Positions 37,631 to 48,133 of a stretch of DNA of 62,862 nt are shown here, piece after piece. A program made the translations under genes and the position numbers. Each line of letters begins with the position of its first letter. Within the stretch, counting starts at the first letter, position 1. The notes under the pieces were generated by a model. That model was not told the DNA's origin. It made no database searches and was given only the letters and a program-made list of their open reading frames with translations. The stretch is from Guillardia theta CCMP2712 (taxonomy: Eukaryota; Cryptophyceae; Pyrenomonadales; Geminigeraceae), in assembly GCF_000315625.1 (NCBI RefSeq), contig NW_005434596.1, positions 1-62,862 of the forward strand, written 5' to 3'.

Positions 37631-40600
37631 TCACGAGCCGATCAGGGTCAGGAGAGCTTCATCTGCCTCCTGCGAGTAGGCCCCACTCGTCTGGCTCAGC
37701 AAGGCATTTCCCAGCTCCGTCCTTGCCTCTTCAACAGCTCGAGCGAACGTTCCCTCCTGGAGGAGCATGGAGACGAGCATGATGGAGGCTCTCCTCATGC
37801 GCACGGGGCCCTTGTTGAGCATCGCGACGAGCATGTGCGTCACCTCGCTCTCGAAGTTGTTGCGCCCAGCCCCTGAGACGGTGGCGATGGAGGAGGCGAG
37901 AGGAGCGCGGAGGTCTTGGATGAAGGCGCGAGGGTCCTGGAAGGAAGGGAATCTTGCTAAGACATCAGCCAACCTGGTAAAACCTGCGCTGGGACGTGAG
38001 AGGGAGGAGGAGCAAGGTTCAGCTGCTCACCTCGGTTCTTGCAAGCGATAGAGAGCTCGTTCATCGTCTGACCATCATCATCAGCACCGGCCGCTCGATC
38101 ACTCTCCTGCCTTACCTCCCTGTTGTCTTCGGAGCCCAGCTGGTCACCCGACAGGACCTTGGGGAGCTGGACAACCACGCAGAGGATGGAGTGGCGAGGG
38201 GTCGTGTCGAGGAGGATCCCTCCGGACAAGTTCATCACTTTGAGGAGGAGGCGGGAGCAGGCGTCGTAGCTCTTCTCGCTGCATATACCTTTGAGCAGGA
38301 GCGGCTTGATGCCCTCGTAAGGAGGGTTCCAGTCCTGCGGCGAATGAGCGAAGAGGATGTTCTGCGTGCAGGAGTCTCTGAGGTCGTAGCTGTGCAGGAT
38401 CTGGAGCATGAGGGAGACGCCAGAGCAGTACACATCCTCGTTGAGTGAGAAGAGGAGGGCGATGGAGGACCAGAAGAGCTCCGGGACCAGAAGCAGCTTC
38501 GAGCTCGGCATCGAGCTGGCCATGAACTGCAAAGTCTTGACGCAGTCCAGCTGCTGCTGGAGGCTCCCTGGGGAGCGGGAGAGGAGGGAGGAGAGCAACT
38601 TGAGCATTCTCAGCACGTCCTGGCACTGCACCTCAGCTCGCAGTCTCCGGAAGATGGTCAGGCTCTTGGAAAGCTGCAGCCCTCCGTCAGCCTCTCTGCC
38701 CGAGCACACGGCAGAGTTGAGCGCCTCCTGCGCCCAGGCCTGCCGGAGGTCGAGGGAGTCTGACATGCCAACGGCTTCCAGGACCCTGTTGAGCTTCAGG
38801 TCGAGGAAACTTTCCAGCAAGTGAAGATCTCCTTCTCCTGCCGCGCTCGCTTCGAAAACGCTTGAAGCGATGCTCTCTATGGCCGAGTGCCTGTTCACTT
38901 CCTCCTGCCCGTCCTCTCCCTTGCCCCTCTCTTCGCCCGACCAGTCTCCTTCCTCCTCAGGGCTGACGATGCGGAACAAGTTGGAAGTACTTGACCTTGG
39001 GGAGGGCGATCGCATGAGGATACGCATCAGCGACACCAGCACAAACTTGCAGCTGGACTGCAGGCAGGTGCTGCTCGTGTCCTGCAGGCCACACACGCAG
39101 GTGTGAAGGAGAATGGCTGATTTCTCGCGCAGCAGGTTCCAGTCCTCCTGCTCGCAGCGAGCAAACTTGTTGATGATCCCGGCAAGCAGGATGATGACTG
39201 ATGATCTCTTCACTCCGCTCGTCTCCTCCTCCTCCACGTCTGCCTCCTCATCCTCCTCCTGCTTCCCAAGAAACGCAGCGTTGACGTGCAAGGAAGGGTT
39301 GAGCTGGGCTTGCGAGGAGAGGGGATGGGGAGAAACTCTGAGCAGATCGCAGAGGAGGAGAATCACTTCGATCCCCGAGCTGCCGCATGCGCCAGCGGCT
39401 GCGCAGTGAACCTGCTTGAGGACGCGGTCGTTGCCTTGCGGGTCGAACTTGCCAGAGGAGAGGAGGCGGAGGAGGAGGAGGATGAAAGTCTTGCGGTTGC
39501 CAGGGACGGAGGTGAGAGCCTTCCAGAGGTTTAGCTTCTCCTCCTGCATGCTGTCAGAGATGCCGTCGAAGAGGAAGAGAAGGTCTGTGAGCAGGGCGTC
39601 AGCGTCTCCCCCCAGGGCAGCGAGGTCCAGCACAGACATCCAGGCAGAAAGTGCAAGCAGGAGAGCACGCGTGCGCTGCAGGATGTGCTCCTCCCTCGCC
39701 ATCCTCTGCAGCTGGAACAGTCTGGCGAGGAAGGAGGAGGACACGCGTCGGATCACGTCCCCTCTGTCACCGAGGGAGCACAAACTCGCCACGTGACTCG
39801 ACGCCCGCCTTCTCAGCTCCATCCGATCCCCTGCCGACATCACCCTCGTCCCGTAGGTCTCCGACTTGCTGATGCTCGAGGAACGCGATGTCCACGTCAT
39901 CCTCGCCAGCGGGTCCAGCTGCTCGCACGTCCGCGCCAGCAGCTCGGCCGCGTGTCTCCGGGTCTCCTCGCGCTCGTCGCCGATCATGAGGATGAAGGAG
40001 ACTATGATCTCCTCCTCCGGCAGGCTCACCTTCCCAGCTAAGATCGAGGAGGCAAGCACGTCAAAGTGACAGCTGGACAGCCAGCTGGAGGACAGGTGGA
40101 CGCATTGAATACTCCACTGCTTCCCTGTAGGGTCCCCAAGGAGATGATGGTGAAGGGCGAGCTTGCCGCACTGCTGCTGCAGGAGGGCAGCATGGCACAG
40201 GCTGTCGTTGATCCATCGCTTCGTCCCTCCGGCCTCCTCCTGCTCCCCTTCCCGTCTTCTTGAGCACAGCTCCCTCTCGCTGTCTTCCGAGAGCTCGAAG
40301 GAGGGCCCAGCTAGCAGGGAGGAGAGAGCCCAGAGCTTCGGGAGGACGATGACGTCACCACCTGAGAAGTCAAACAGGTGAGGAAGGTGAGTCCTGGCAC
40401 CTTCCTGGGTCTTGCTGGGATCCAGCATGCAAAGGTAGTCGAAGAGTTTTCTTCTCAGCTCGGGGGACCATGCAGAAGGAGACGCGTGAAGATCGAGTAG
40501 AGGAGCCGCAAAGACGACGAACTTACAGAGGGGAAGCAGCAGGACCATTCGCTTCTCCTCTGATGCTGTTGCGAGGTAGCCAACGGCGTCCTGGACGACG

Positions 40601-43600
40601 AGGAGGAGCCTCTCTGCCTGCTGCTTGGCATCTTGGGTGAGAGGGAAACGAAGCATCTGGGCAGCAAGAGAGGAGTAGAGGCGCAGGCGGCGGAGGAGGA
40701 TGACTGAAGTTTTTGCCTTCTTTTTCATTTTGGGCTCGTCGATCACCTTGATGTTTGACAGGGTCGCTGCCGCCACCTCCTCCATACCCGAGGACTTCCC
40801 CAGCACAAACTCGAACATGTAGGAAGCTTGATCGTCGAGAGGATCCTTGAGATGAGCCGCCAGCTGCACAATGACATCATGCTTCTTGTGTGCTCCCTTG
40901 TGATCGAACAGGCGAAACTGACTCCAAGCTCCTCCTCCTTCACCGCCTGCGATAGCCATGACTGCGCAACACATCCATTCCCTCCAGAAGCCCCGCGGGA
41001 TCTCATCTCCGCTCTTCTTTGTCTCGTACTCCTTGCTCAGCTCGAAGAACCTCCGGGTACAAACTTCTCCCACATAACGCGCAAACAGCTTCTTCCTGCA
41101 AGAGAGCGACGACGCGGCCTCGCACATCATGTCACTCCACGCGAACATCTCGAGCAAGCTCTCGTCCTGGCTGAAGGCGTCCAGACATCGGAGAATTTCG
41201 TCCTCACGTCCCTTCTCATGCTCCTCCTCCGCGTACCTGCTCAGGTCTGTGATGCTCTTCAGTTTCAGCCTGAAGTTTCTTCCCTCTTGGAAGCAAGTCA
41301 TCAAGCAGTTGATCGCGCTGTCTTGCCTCCTCCTCCCTCCGAAGAGACTCCTTGTCATCCACATCACCTTCATGCCCAGGCGTCGCACGTCAGACGAGCG
41401 ATGAGCGAGCGCAACCACCCCAAGCGCCTCCAGCATGTCCACAAGATCGTCCACCAGAGAGTCTTCTTCCCAGCTGGCCGACAGGCTCGAAACCCCCGCA
41501 AACTCGTTGACATGCATCAGCATCACCATGACGTCGCTCAGCCGCTCCTCGAAGATAGCATGCACGCAGAAGAAAAGCTCGAGGCAAGAGGATGCGAGCG
41601 ACTCTAACAGCCTCTTCATCCTCCTCGCAGCCCTGCTGACGTCATCTTCTCCCTGCAGAGTCTCGAAGAGCGAGGAGAGGAGCAAGCGCGCCATGGCGGA
41701 GAGAGCATGCGACCGGATGGTGGGGGACTCGTTCGCCGATAGTCTTGTCAGCAGGGCAATCAGCTCCTCCTCCTCCATTGCTGGCTCCATGAAGGGAACG
41801 CAAGAGAGGGCTGCTATGACGCCCTTGCTTGCCAGAGGTTTGCTGGAGGAGCTGCTGTGCGAGCTCGTCTTCTTCGTCTTGTGCTGGAGTGGGAATACCG
41901 AGATCGACCCGACCTGAAGGTCCAACTCCCTCAGAACATCCGTGAAGGAATTCTGAAGAGGAGAAGAGAAAAGTTGCCATCTGCTCCTCCACTCGTAGAG
42001 TTTCGTTCCCTCCTCCTCCTTTGCCACAGGGCTCAGCATGACGCATATCCTCTGCATCGCAAACACTCCGACAAGCCTCTGGTCGAAATCTCCTTTGAGG
42101 AACGAAGTTACAACCTCGAAGGTCCAATCGCAACCAATGAAGGACAGGATCTTGTTCTGCTCTGCAGTCAACTGGGACATCTTCAACTCGTTCGCGTATG
42201 ACATGTCGTTTCCAAAGAGGGTGATCAGATCTGCGGTCGCTTGCATAACTGCGATAGAAGTATTGCCCTTGGAGATGTTTGGCAGGTTTTCCTTGATCTT
42301 GTGCAGAGCCTGAAAGACACGAAGGCATCTCAACAGTCAACTGGAGGTCAAATATGCTCAACTCTACACACCTGACATGATTGCGGGATTTTACTTCTCT
42401 CGCAACCTGAGCATGCAGACAGGACTGTCCAGAGGCTTTCAAGGGCCATCAACTTCATCTCGCAACTGGTTTCACAACGATCAGATCTCATGCAGAACAT
42501 CCTATAGCAGGAGAACCAACCTGCTGCTCCCCTTCCCAAACACTTTGCCGAATGTTCCTGCGGTCTTTGACGAGCAGATCACATCGAAAATGTCCTTTGT
42601 CAACAACTCCGACGCTCTTTTGTCAAACTTGTCGGCCGGAAGGGCTGGGAGGAGGGCAGCCATGAGAGGAACAGCGCTGAGAGTGTACTTGTTCTTATCC
42701 TTCATCACAGCACAACGACTCCACAGCTCCTCAATAGCTGAGCCCCACGCCTTGTTGTTCAAACTCAACTTTTCCTGGCTGCTTGCAAAGTCTTTAAGAC
42801 AAGTTGAAAGGATAGCTAGTAGGTCTTGACGGAATTCCGTCTTCTTGAACTTGATGCTTTTGCTCTTGCAGAGCTCTGTCATCACTTTCAGTGCATGGAC
42901 TGACTCCACAACATTCTCTTCGCTGCAGAAGTTGAAGGAGACTGATCTGAAGAGACTGACCAGTCGCATGCCTGTCAGTGTGGTGGTCAGGTTGATCAAA
43001 GCAAGGGTAAACATCGCATCAACACCTTCAGCCTTCTCTGATGATTGCAGGTTGAGGATCGCCGACCGAAGTTTGGAGACGAACGACTGCAGACGAAAGC
43101 AGCAGATCATCGAGAGGACTTTGACCTCATTGTCATGCTCGGACTCCAACCTTTGACAACGGGCTACGATCTGATCTGTGATCTCGTCGATCAACTGGGA
43201 GTCAAGGTTCCTTCCATCAAAGGATTCCATGATGGTTGCAAACACATCCACCATCAGACCTTCTCCAAAACTTTCGATCTCAGCAACATCGCGGTTTGAG
43301 CCCGACGATTCTAGAATGCTTTTGATCTTACTAAGATGTTCGACGTCTTTCTTCTCATGAATCGTCTGCAGATGTGCTTTGAAGAGCCCATCATCCACAG
43401 TCGTTCGGACTGCATCAAACAGTGATCTCTTCCACCTCTGCAGCAAAGAAACGACAAGCTGAAGCTTTTTCTTCGCCAAAGTGTTTAAGTTATGCAAACA
43501 CCTGTCGAATGCAAGATGGATGTCTTCATTTCGCGCCGGAACCTTCAATCCCGCTGCAGAGAAAATTTTCTCTTCGGCGATTTCAATGAAACCATCAACA

Positions 43601-43647
43601 ATCCTTCTTTCCAGTACAGTGAGTGAATCTTGTGTACTGTTAGCCAT
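37631..43647 (-). CDS. FRY: Furry / MOR2 / PAG1-like cell morphogenesis protein
   Basis: At least four exons: a first exon from the ATG at 43647 (MANSTQDSLTVLERRI), a short exon around 42410-42530, a long exon from about 42320 to 38034, and a last exon (about 37985-37631) reached by an intron starting at about 38033 whose retention would stop the protein at 37957. Total about 1,960 aa. The protein is almost all alpha-helical HEAT-type repeats with no catalytic domain. The N-terminal pattern (LHNLNTLAKKKLQLVVSLLQ, then VPLMAALLPALPADKFDKRA, then LRVFQALHKIKENLP-like) follows the Furry N-terminal region. Furry proteins are large scaffolds for NDR/LATS kinases that control polarity, cytoskeleton and mitosis. 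It is somewhat shorter than animal and plant Furry. Alternative: another giant HEAT scaffold. The exon between 42530 and 42600 is the least certain. Confidence 0.6.
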
Positions 43648-44554
43648 GATTCTTGGTGATATTCGAATCAGATATTGTGAACTTCCAGCATTTTGACCTG
43701 AATAACAAGTTACTATATGCATGCTTGAAATTGCTGCTTTTCAATCCAAGATTAAAAATTTCTTGAGTCTCAATCATAGAAGCAATCTGAATGGTTTGAA
43801 CACACAAATTATGTTCGAGACATCTTGTAACTTTATATCCTTCCTCTTCGGCTACGATGCAAGAAATGGAACCTGTGTATCCCTCTTTTATCCTTCTTGT
43901 CTTCTAGCTGCATCCCATTCTCCCCCTCATCCTGTCTTTCTCCCTTCCTGGATTTCTTTCCCTCTCCTCCCATCTTCTCGTCCCTTCCCCTAAGGAAGCG
44001 CTTCCTTGCCCTTACACTGGCACGCCATTTCAAAATCCCACTTAGGTACCCCCACCTACTGAATTCCTGTTCAAACCACCGGTGAATTTAAACCTACCCT
44101 ACCTTATTTTCCTGGTAGAAGCAGGGGTAGGTACTCTGAAACGCACTGAGGAAATGTATGCTCCGACTGGGATGCCTCTGACAGTGACTGGATGAGAACA
44201 GCTGGCCTGATGTTGACCCGAACTCAGATACATGTCTTACTCACAGGTAAGGTACGAGTTGACTACACATGTGATGCACACGTTTTGGTCTTGACGGAAG
44301 TCATTCGGAATAGATGCTCACTGTTCATGGAACATTGATCTATATCTACAATTCATCTCTTCTTCCAGGTGTATGTGGTTGGTCCGCTTGGGAAGAGAGA
44401 ATAAAACGGCATTAACAAGGTCAAAGAGAAATTCATGCATTAACTTATATACATAGAGACACACAAGTTGATGATAAAAGGTATTAAGGATCTTCAGCCC
44501 ACAGCGCTGGCACTTGCCTGTGAACTAGTCAAGGCATATATGTCGCAGATCGCG
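43648..44554. other. Intergenic, no gene recognised
   Basis: Left part is pyrimidine-rich (about 43880-44000). CTACCC/GGGTAGG motifs cluster at about 44040-44140. The rest is AT-rich and forms the 3' flank of the antiporter gene. No gene seen. Confidence 0.6.
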
Positions 44555-46416
44555 TCATACCGCTTCACTTGTGTCTGGATCGGATTGAGTGGAAATTGTG
44601 CCAATGAGCCCAGAGGATTCTGACTGTAATACACTGGCTCTACGCCTGCTTGATGAGTCATATCGCAAGAAAGGTATCAACACAGGTGTACCTCCTGCAA
44701 ATCCGTTGCTGTATTGCGTTTGTGTGGGTGAGGGGGTCAACTGCTTGGGCATGTAATGGTCTCGGGGAATTGCATATCCATTCTGATTTGTGTAGGACTG
44801 ATTTTCTGACAGAGCTCCAGTCGTATCGTACCTGTTGACGATCCCATCAACAACAAGGTAATATGCAATGATGCTACTCACTTCATGGTGTCATTTCGAA
44901 ACTGCTGTGCCTTGCCTGTAAGAGAATGGCTAGTCTCTAGAGAGTACGAGTAGACGTTCCCTGAGTGAGAGTATTGAGGAGTCTCTACGGCTTCAATCTC
45001 ACCTGTTCATCACCCATCAGAAGACTATGTACACAAGAAGCAAACACAATACCTTGATAGTATTCATCATCCATCGGAACTTCAGTTATGCGGGGCTGTT
45101 CGAAGTTTGATAGCACTGTCGTAAAGTGGCTCAGGGCAGGACAAATAGAGCTGGCAAGGAACAAGGCCCAAAGAAGCGAACCGAACCCCTCCAGAGCAAT
45201 ATGACCATTTTGATAGAAGTAGAGGAGGACGATGTAGCTGATCTCGCTTCCTTGCCCCCATATCAATCCAGCAAGGATGGACTTCGAGATGACCTGCTTC
45301 TCACGGAACATGAGCCCGAAGGATACCATCCCAACACCGAACAAAGTGCCCAAGATCCCCGCGACAGACACCTCAATGCCCGCACTGATGGCCTCACCCC
45401 TGTTACCCATGGAATTCGGCATGAGGAAACCAAGAGAGCAAGAGAAGAAAATCCGATATAGCCAAGGGCCGATGTTCTTTGTATTCTTCTCCCAAATATC
45501 TCTTGCGCTCTGTATCTTGGAAAAGCTCAGCCCACCAACAAATACTCCGACAATGTATGGCACTTGGACTACCTCGGCTGCGAGGCCACATCCAACTCCT
45601 GTACAGATCATGAAGACCATTATGACAGATTCATGCAGCTTGAAAGTTTCATCTGTCTTTTTCTCGATTGCCAGTAGTTGTATAAGTGGAGGGCAGCAAA
45701 GGAAATTCCAACAAAGCGTCAGGACAACACAACCGATCAAGAACACCAACGAGAAGAGTAATGGTTGCAGTATATTCCACCACTGACCCACAGGCTGCTC
45801 ATTCAATAGTGGGATTGTTCCATTAAGAAGAGATAGCAAAACCATTCCAATCATAACTCCAATAGTGGTCGAACCTGAAATAGTCTCATTGAAGATTTCA
45901 TCCCCTTCAATCAAATTTGATAATTTCTTTTTTGACCAGCCAAACTCAACAATTCCGCAAACAGGTATTGAGAATGCTAATGACGCGCAAACACTCTCAG
46001 TCATCGAGTGCCCTTTCAATCGAAAGACGAGGGCAATCCAGAACATAGACACTGTAAGAGAGAGGTTTGCTAGTGCAATGCTACGTGGAAACTGCTTCAC
46101 TGCAAACAGAAAGTCAGACGATCGCCTGAATTTTCGTTCTCAAGCAGGAATGACCTATATCGTCAAGTTTTGATGTGAGCCCTTTCTCGAAGATGATGTA
46201 GACTGCTCCGAGCTGCCCCATCATAGCAAAGGCTTCCGGGTAGGGTACAATGTTGTAGTGCATCGGTCCAAGGAAGAACCCTGCGATGGTTTCTCCGACA
46301 TGCGTCGGTCCCGTGAACACCAGATACGTGATATATCCCCACACATCCGCAAGCAACCAGAATGCTCCCAGCCTGTTTGATACGTTGAGTATTCCGTCTG
46401 ATAAATATGGATGCAT
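44555..46416 (-). CDS. CPA2-type monovalent cation/proton antiporter
   Basis: At least four exons. The first visible part (46416 to about 46160) carries GPTHVGETIAGFFLGP, the TM2 signature of CPA2/Kef-type exchangers (V-G-E-x-x-A-G-x-x-L-G-P). It joins through a short intron (D-D-I | V-K-Q) to a long exon (about 46100-45055) with 9-10 transmembrane helices and the pore-like stretch VVQVPYIVGVFVGGLSF. Two further exons encode a ~110-residue hydrophilic, Ser/Thr/Gln-rich cytosolic tail ending at 44555. Such proteins exchange Na+ or K+ for H+ across plasma or organelle membranes. The N-terminus is uncertain: Met at 46416 is the first in frame, but upstream exons (ORFs at 46437-46920) may add TM1. 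No TrkA-N/RCK domain is present. Confidence 0.78.
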
Positions 46417-47163
46417 ACTTGCTGACTTGATACAGATGCAAAGGAGGCCAAGTGGAGACTAAACTCACGGCCATCACTTCAGTTCGATTCAGAGCAAGAT
46501 TCAAGGAGATGAATTGAAGTGAAACATCTGGATATGAAACGTTAGAAAACAAGTGCTTCTGTTTTGCATTTCTGATACGAAACGACAAATTGATTTAAAT
46601 CATTGGCATCTTACCCGTACACAGAAACGATCCTTCTTGAAGACTTGCTGAAAATCAAAATGTTCAGGATGACACACAAGTATCTCAGTTGATAACGATA
46701 AAACATCGTTTGAATTCCACCCATCTTGAGGCGAACGAAAGGAAATTCCAAACACTTCTCGATAGGGGGTTTTGCATGAAATATGGAAGGATAGTAAGAG
46801 CAAACTTTGAAAGATGTGAATGAGTTCATCGAGCAGTGCATGGAAAGCTAAGCATGAGAGCTGCATGCAAAGGGCGCTTGATCTACTGAAAGCAGCGCAT
46901 TTCCTCGTCATTGCAACGGTTTCAGCATTGTAGAGTGAAAGTGTAGGTCCTGGCCCCATCGTTATTTGAAGGGGTGGGTGGTTTTACGTGGTAGATTGAA
47001 AGAGGGTAATGGGGTGCTATTGAGGGGTCCATGTCTCTGGATTGAAATGGTATCGAATGGGTAGGGTGGGTTGAGAGGACCTGCTGGGGGGATGAAAGTA
47101 AAGTAGACTGAGATGTGAAGGGGTAGGGGTAGTCGTTGACCGGGACAAGTTTGAATTTGAAAC
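46417..47163. other. 5' region of antiporter and intergenic
   Basis: It may contain upstream exons of the antiporter (minus-strand ORF about 46600-46959, with a hydrophobic Leu/Ser/Cys stretch), but no join was convincing. From 46960 to 47140 there are many GGGTAGG/GGGGTAG motifs. The mobile-element-like interval starts at 47164. Confidence 0.45.
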
Positions 47164-47175
47164 TACAGGAGCCTC
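47164..47175 (+). repeat. 12-bp direct repeat, left flank of Fanzor interval
   Basis: tacaggagcctc is repeated exactly at 50222-50233. The two bracket 3.05 kb containing the dispersed repeat, the tandem array and the Fanzor ORF. This is the layout of a target-site duplication or element-end repeat, but a chance 12-mer cannot be excluded. Confidence 0.5.
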
Positions 47176-47293
47176 CGGCGAGCGGCCACGAGTGATTTCT
47201 CAGTCAGCCTCCTTTCAAGCCTCAGACAAAAAAAGGTGGCACGAAAAGTACGCCGGTTTAATTCATCAAGTTAGAGCACCGGCAGTACTATAA
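47176..47293 (-). repeat. Dispersed ~120-bp repeat, second copy
   Basis: Matches the reverse complement of 9259-9380 with small indels. It starts directly after the 12-bp direct repeat, so it may form the left end of the Fanzor-bearing element. Confidence 0.75.
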
Positions 47294-47479
47294 TGGTTAA
47301 GTGACACACTATGACCAATGGTGACCCAAAAATTAGAATCTCAAAAAAAACGTCGAAATCGCGGTGTGGTGCAAACCCCGAACGGTAAAACAACAAAGGA
47401 GCAACGAGAATATAGAATGTTGTGATTAAAAAAAAAGAACATCCCTGCAAATCCACCTGTACAAATCAATTCTTCCGAA

Positions 47480-47960
47480 GTCTAAACACCCGTCTGTTTA
47501 TCTATCAAAGTAGAAGTAGGGGTGGGTACCAGGTTTGTGGCTCAACAAACTTCGAATATTTCCCGCCTTCCGAAGTTCCCGCCTTCCCGCCTTCATCCGA
47601 AGTCTAACTACCCGTTTGTTTATCTTTCGAACTTGAGTAGGGGTGGGTACCAGGTTTGTGGCCTTCCCGCCTTCCCGCCTTCATCCGAAGTCTAACTACC
47701 CGTTTGTTATCTGTCGAACTTGGGTAGGGGTGGGTACCAGGTTTGTGGCTCAACAAACTTCGAATATTTCCCGCCTTCCGAAGTTCCCGCCTTCCCGCCT
47801 TCATCCGAAGTCTAACTACCCGTTTGTTTATCTGTCGAACTTGAGTAGGGGTGGGTACCAGGTTTGTGGCCTTCCCGCCTTCCCGCCTTCATCTGAAGTC
47901 TAACTACCCGTTTGTTATCTGTCGAACTTGAGTAGGGGTGGGTACCAGGTTTGTGGCTCT
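47480..47960 (+). repeat. Higher-order tandem array 5' of Fanzor
   Basis: Five units start at 47480, 47602, 47690, 47810 and 47898. Units alternate long (about 120-122 bp) and short (88 bp), so the true period is a ~209-bp dimer. Every unit begins gtctaa-ca/ta-cccgt and carries gtaggggtgggtaccagg. Long units have an extra ctcaacaaacttcgaatatt segment. All end in cccgccttc blocks; the last is cut short. The units contain no long ORF of their own. The array ends ~170 bp before the Fanzor start codon. Confidence 0.95.
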
Positions 47961-47964
47961 GTAA

Positions 47965-48125
47965 AGATTTCCCCGCCCTCCCGCCTTCTCTCCCTCCCTC
48001 CCATCCTCCCTCCCGCCTTCTCTCCCTCCCTCCCATCCTCCCTCCCGCCTTCCATCACTCCCTTCTTCCCGCCCTCCCTCCCTCCCTCCCTCATTCCCGC
48101 CTTCCGAAGCTCCCGCGTTCACCCT
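47965..48125 (+). promoter_or_regulatory. Polypyrimidine tract upstream of Fanzor ORF
   Basis: Almost pure C/T with ccctccctccc and cccgccttc blocks, a degenerate continuation of the tandem array. It probably forms the promoter or 5' UTR of the Fanzor gene. Such tracts can also form triplex DNA. Confidence 0.5.
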
Positions 48126-48133
48126 GATCAAAT

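Noticed and set aside
42530-42600. A 19-nt intron in the Furry-like gene (gttggt...tatag)
   Set aside because: Too short to splice; a 40-nt intron with an upstream donor (gtttgg) gives the same downstream frame and is preferred.
47480-47960. CRISPR-like array
   Set aside because: Units are long, contiguous and alternate in length, with no unique spacers; this is a tandem satellite.
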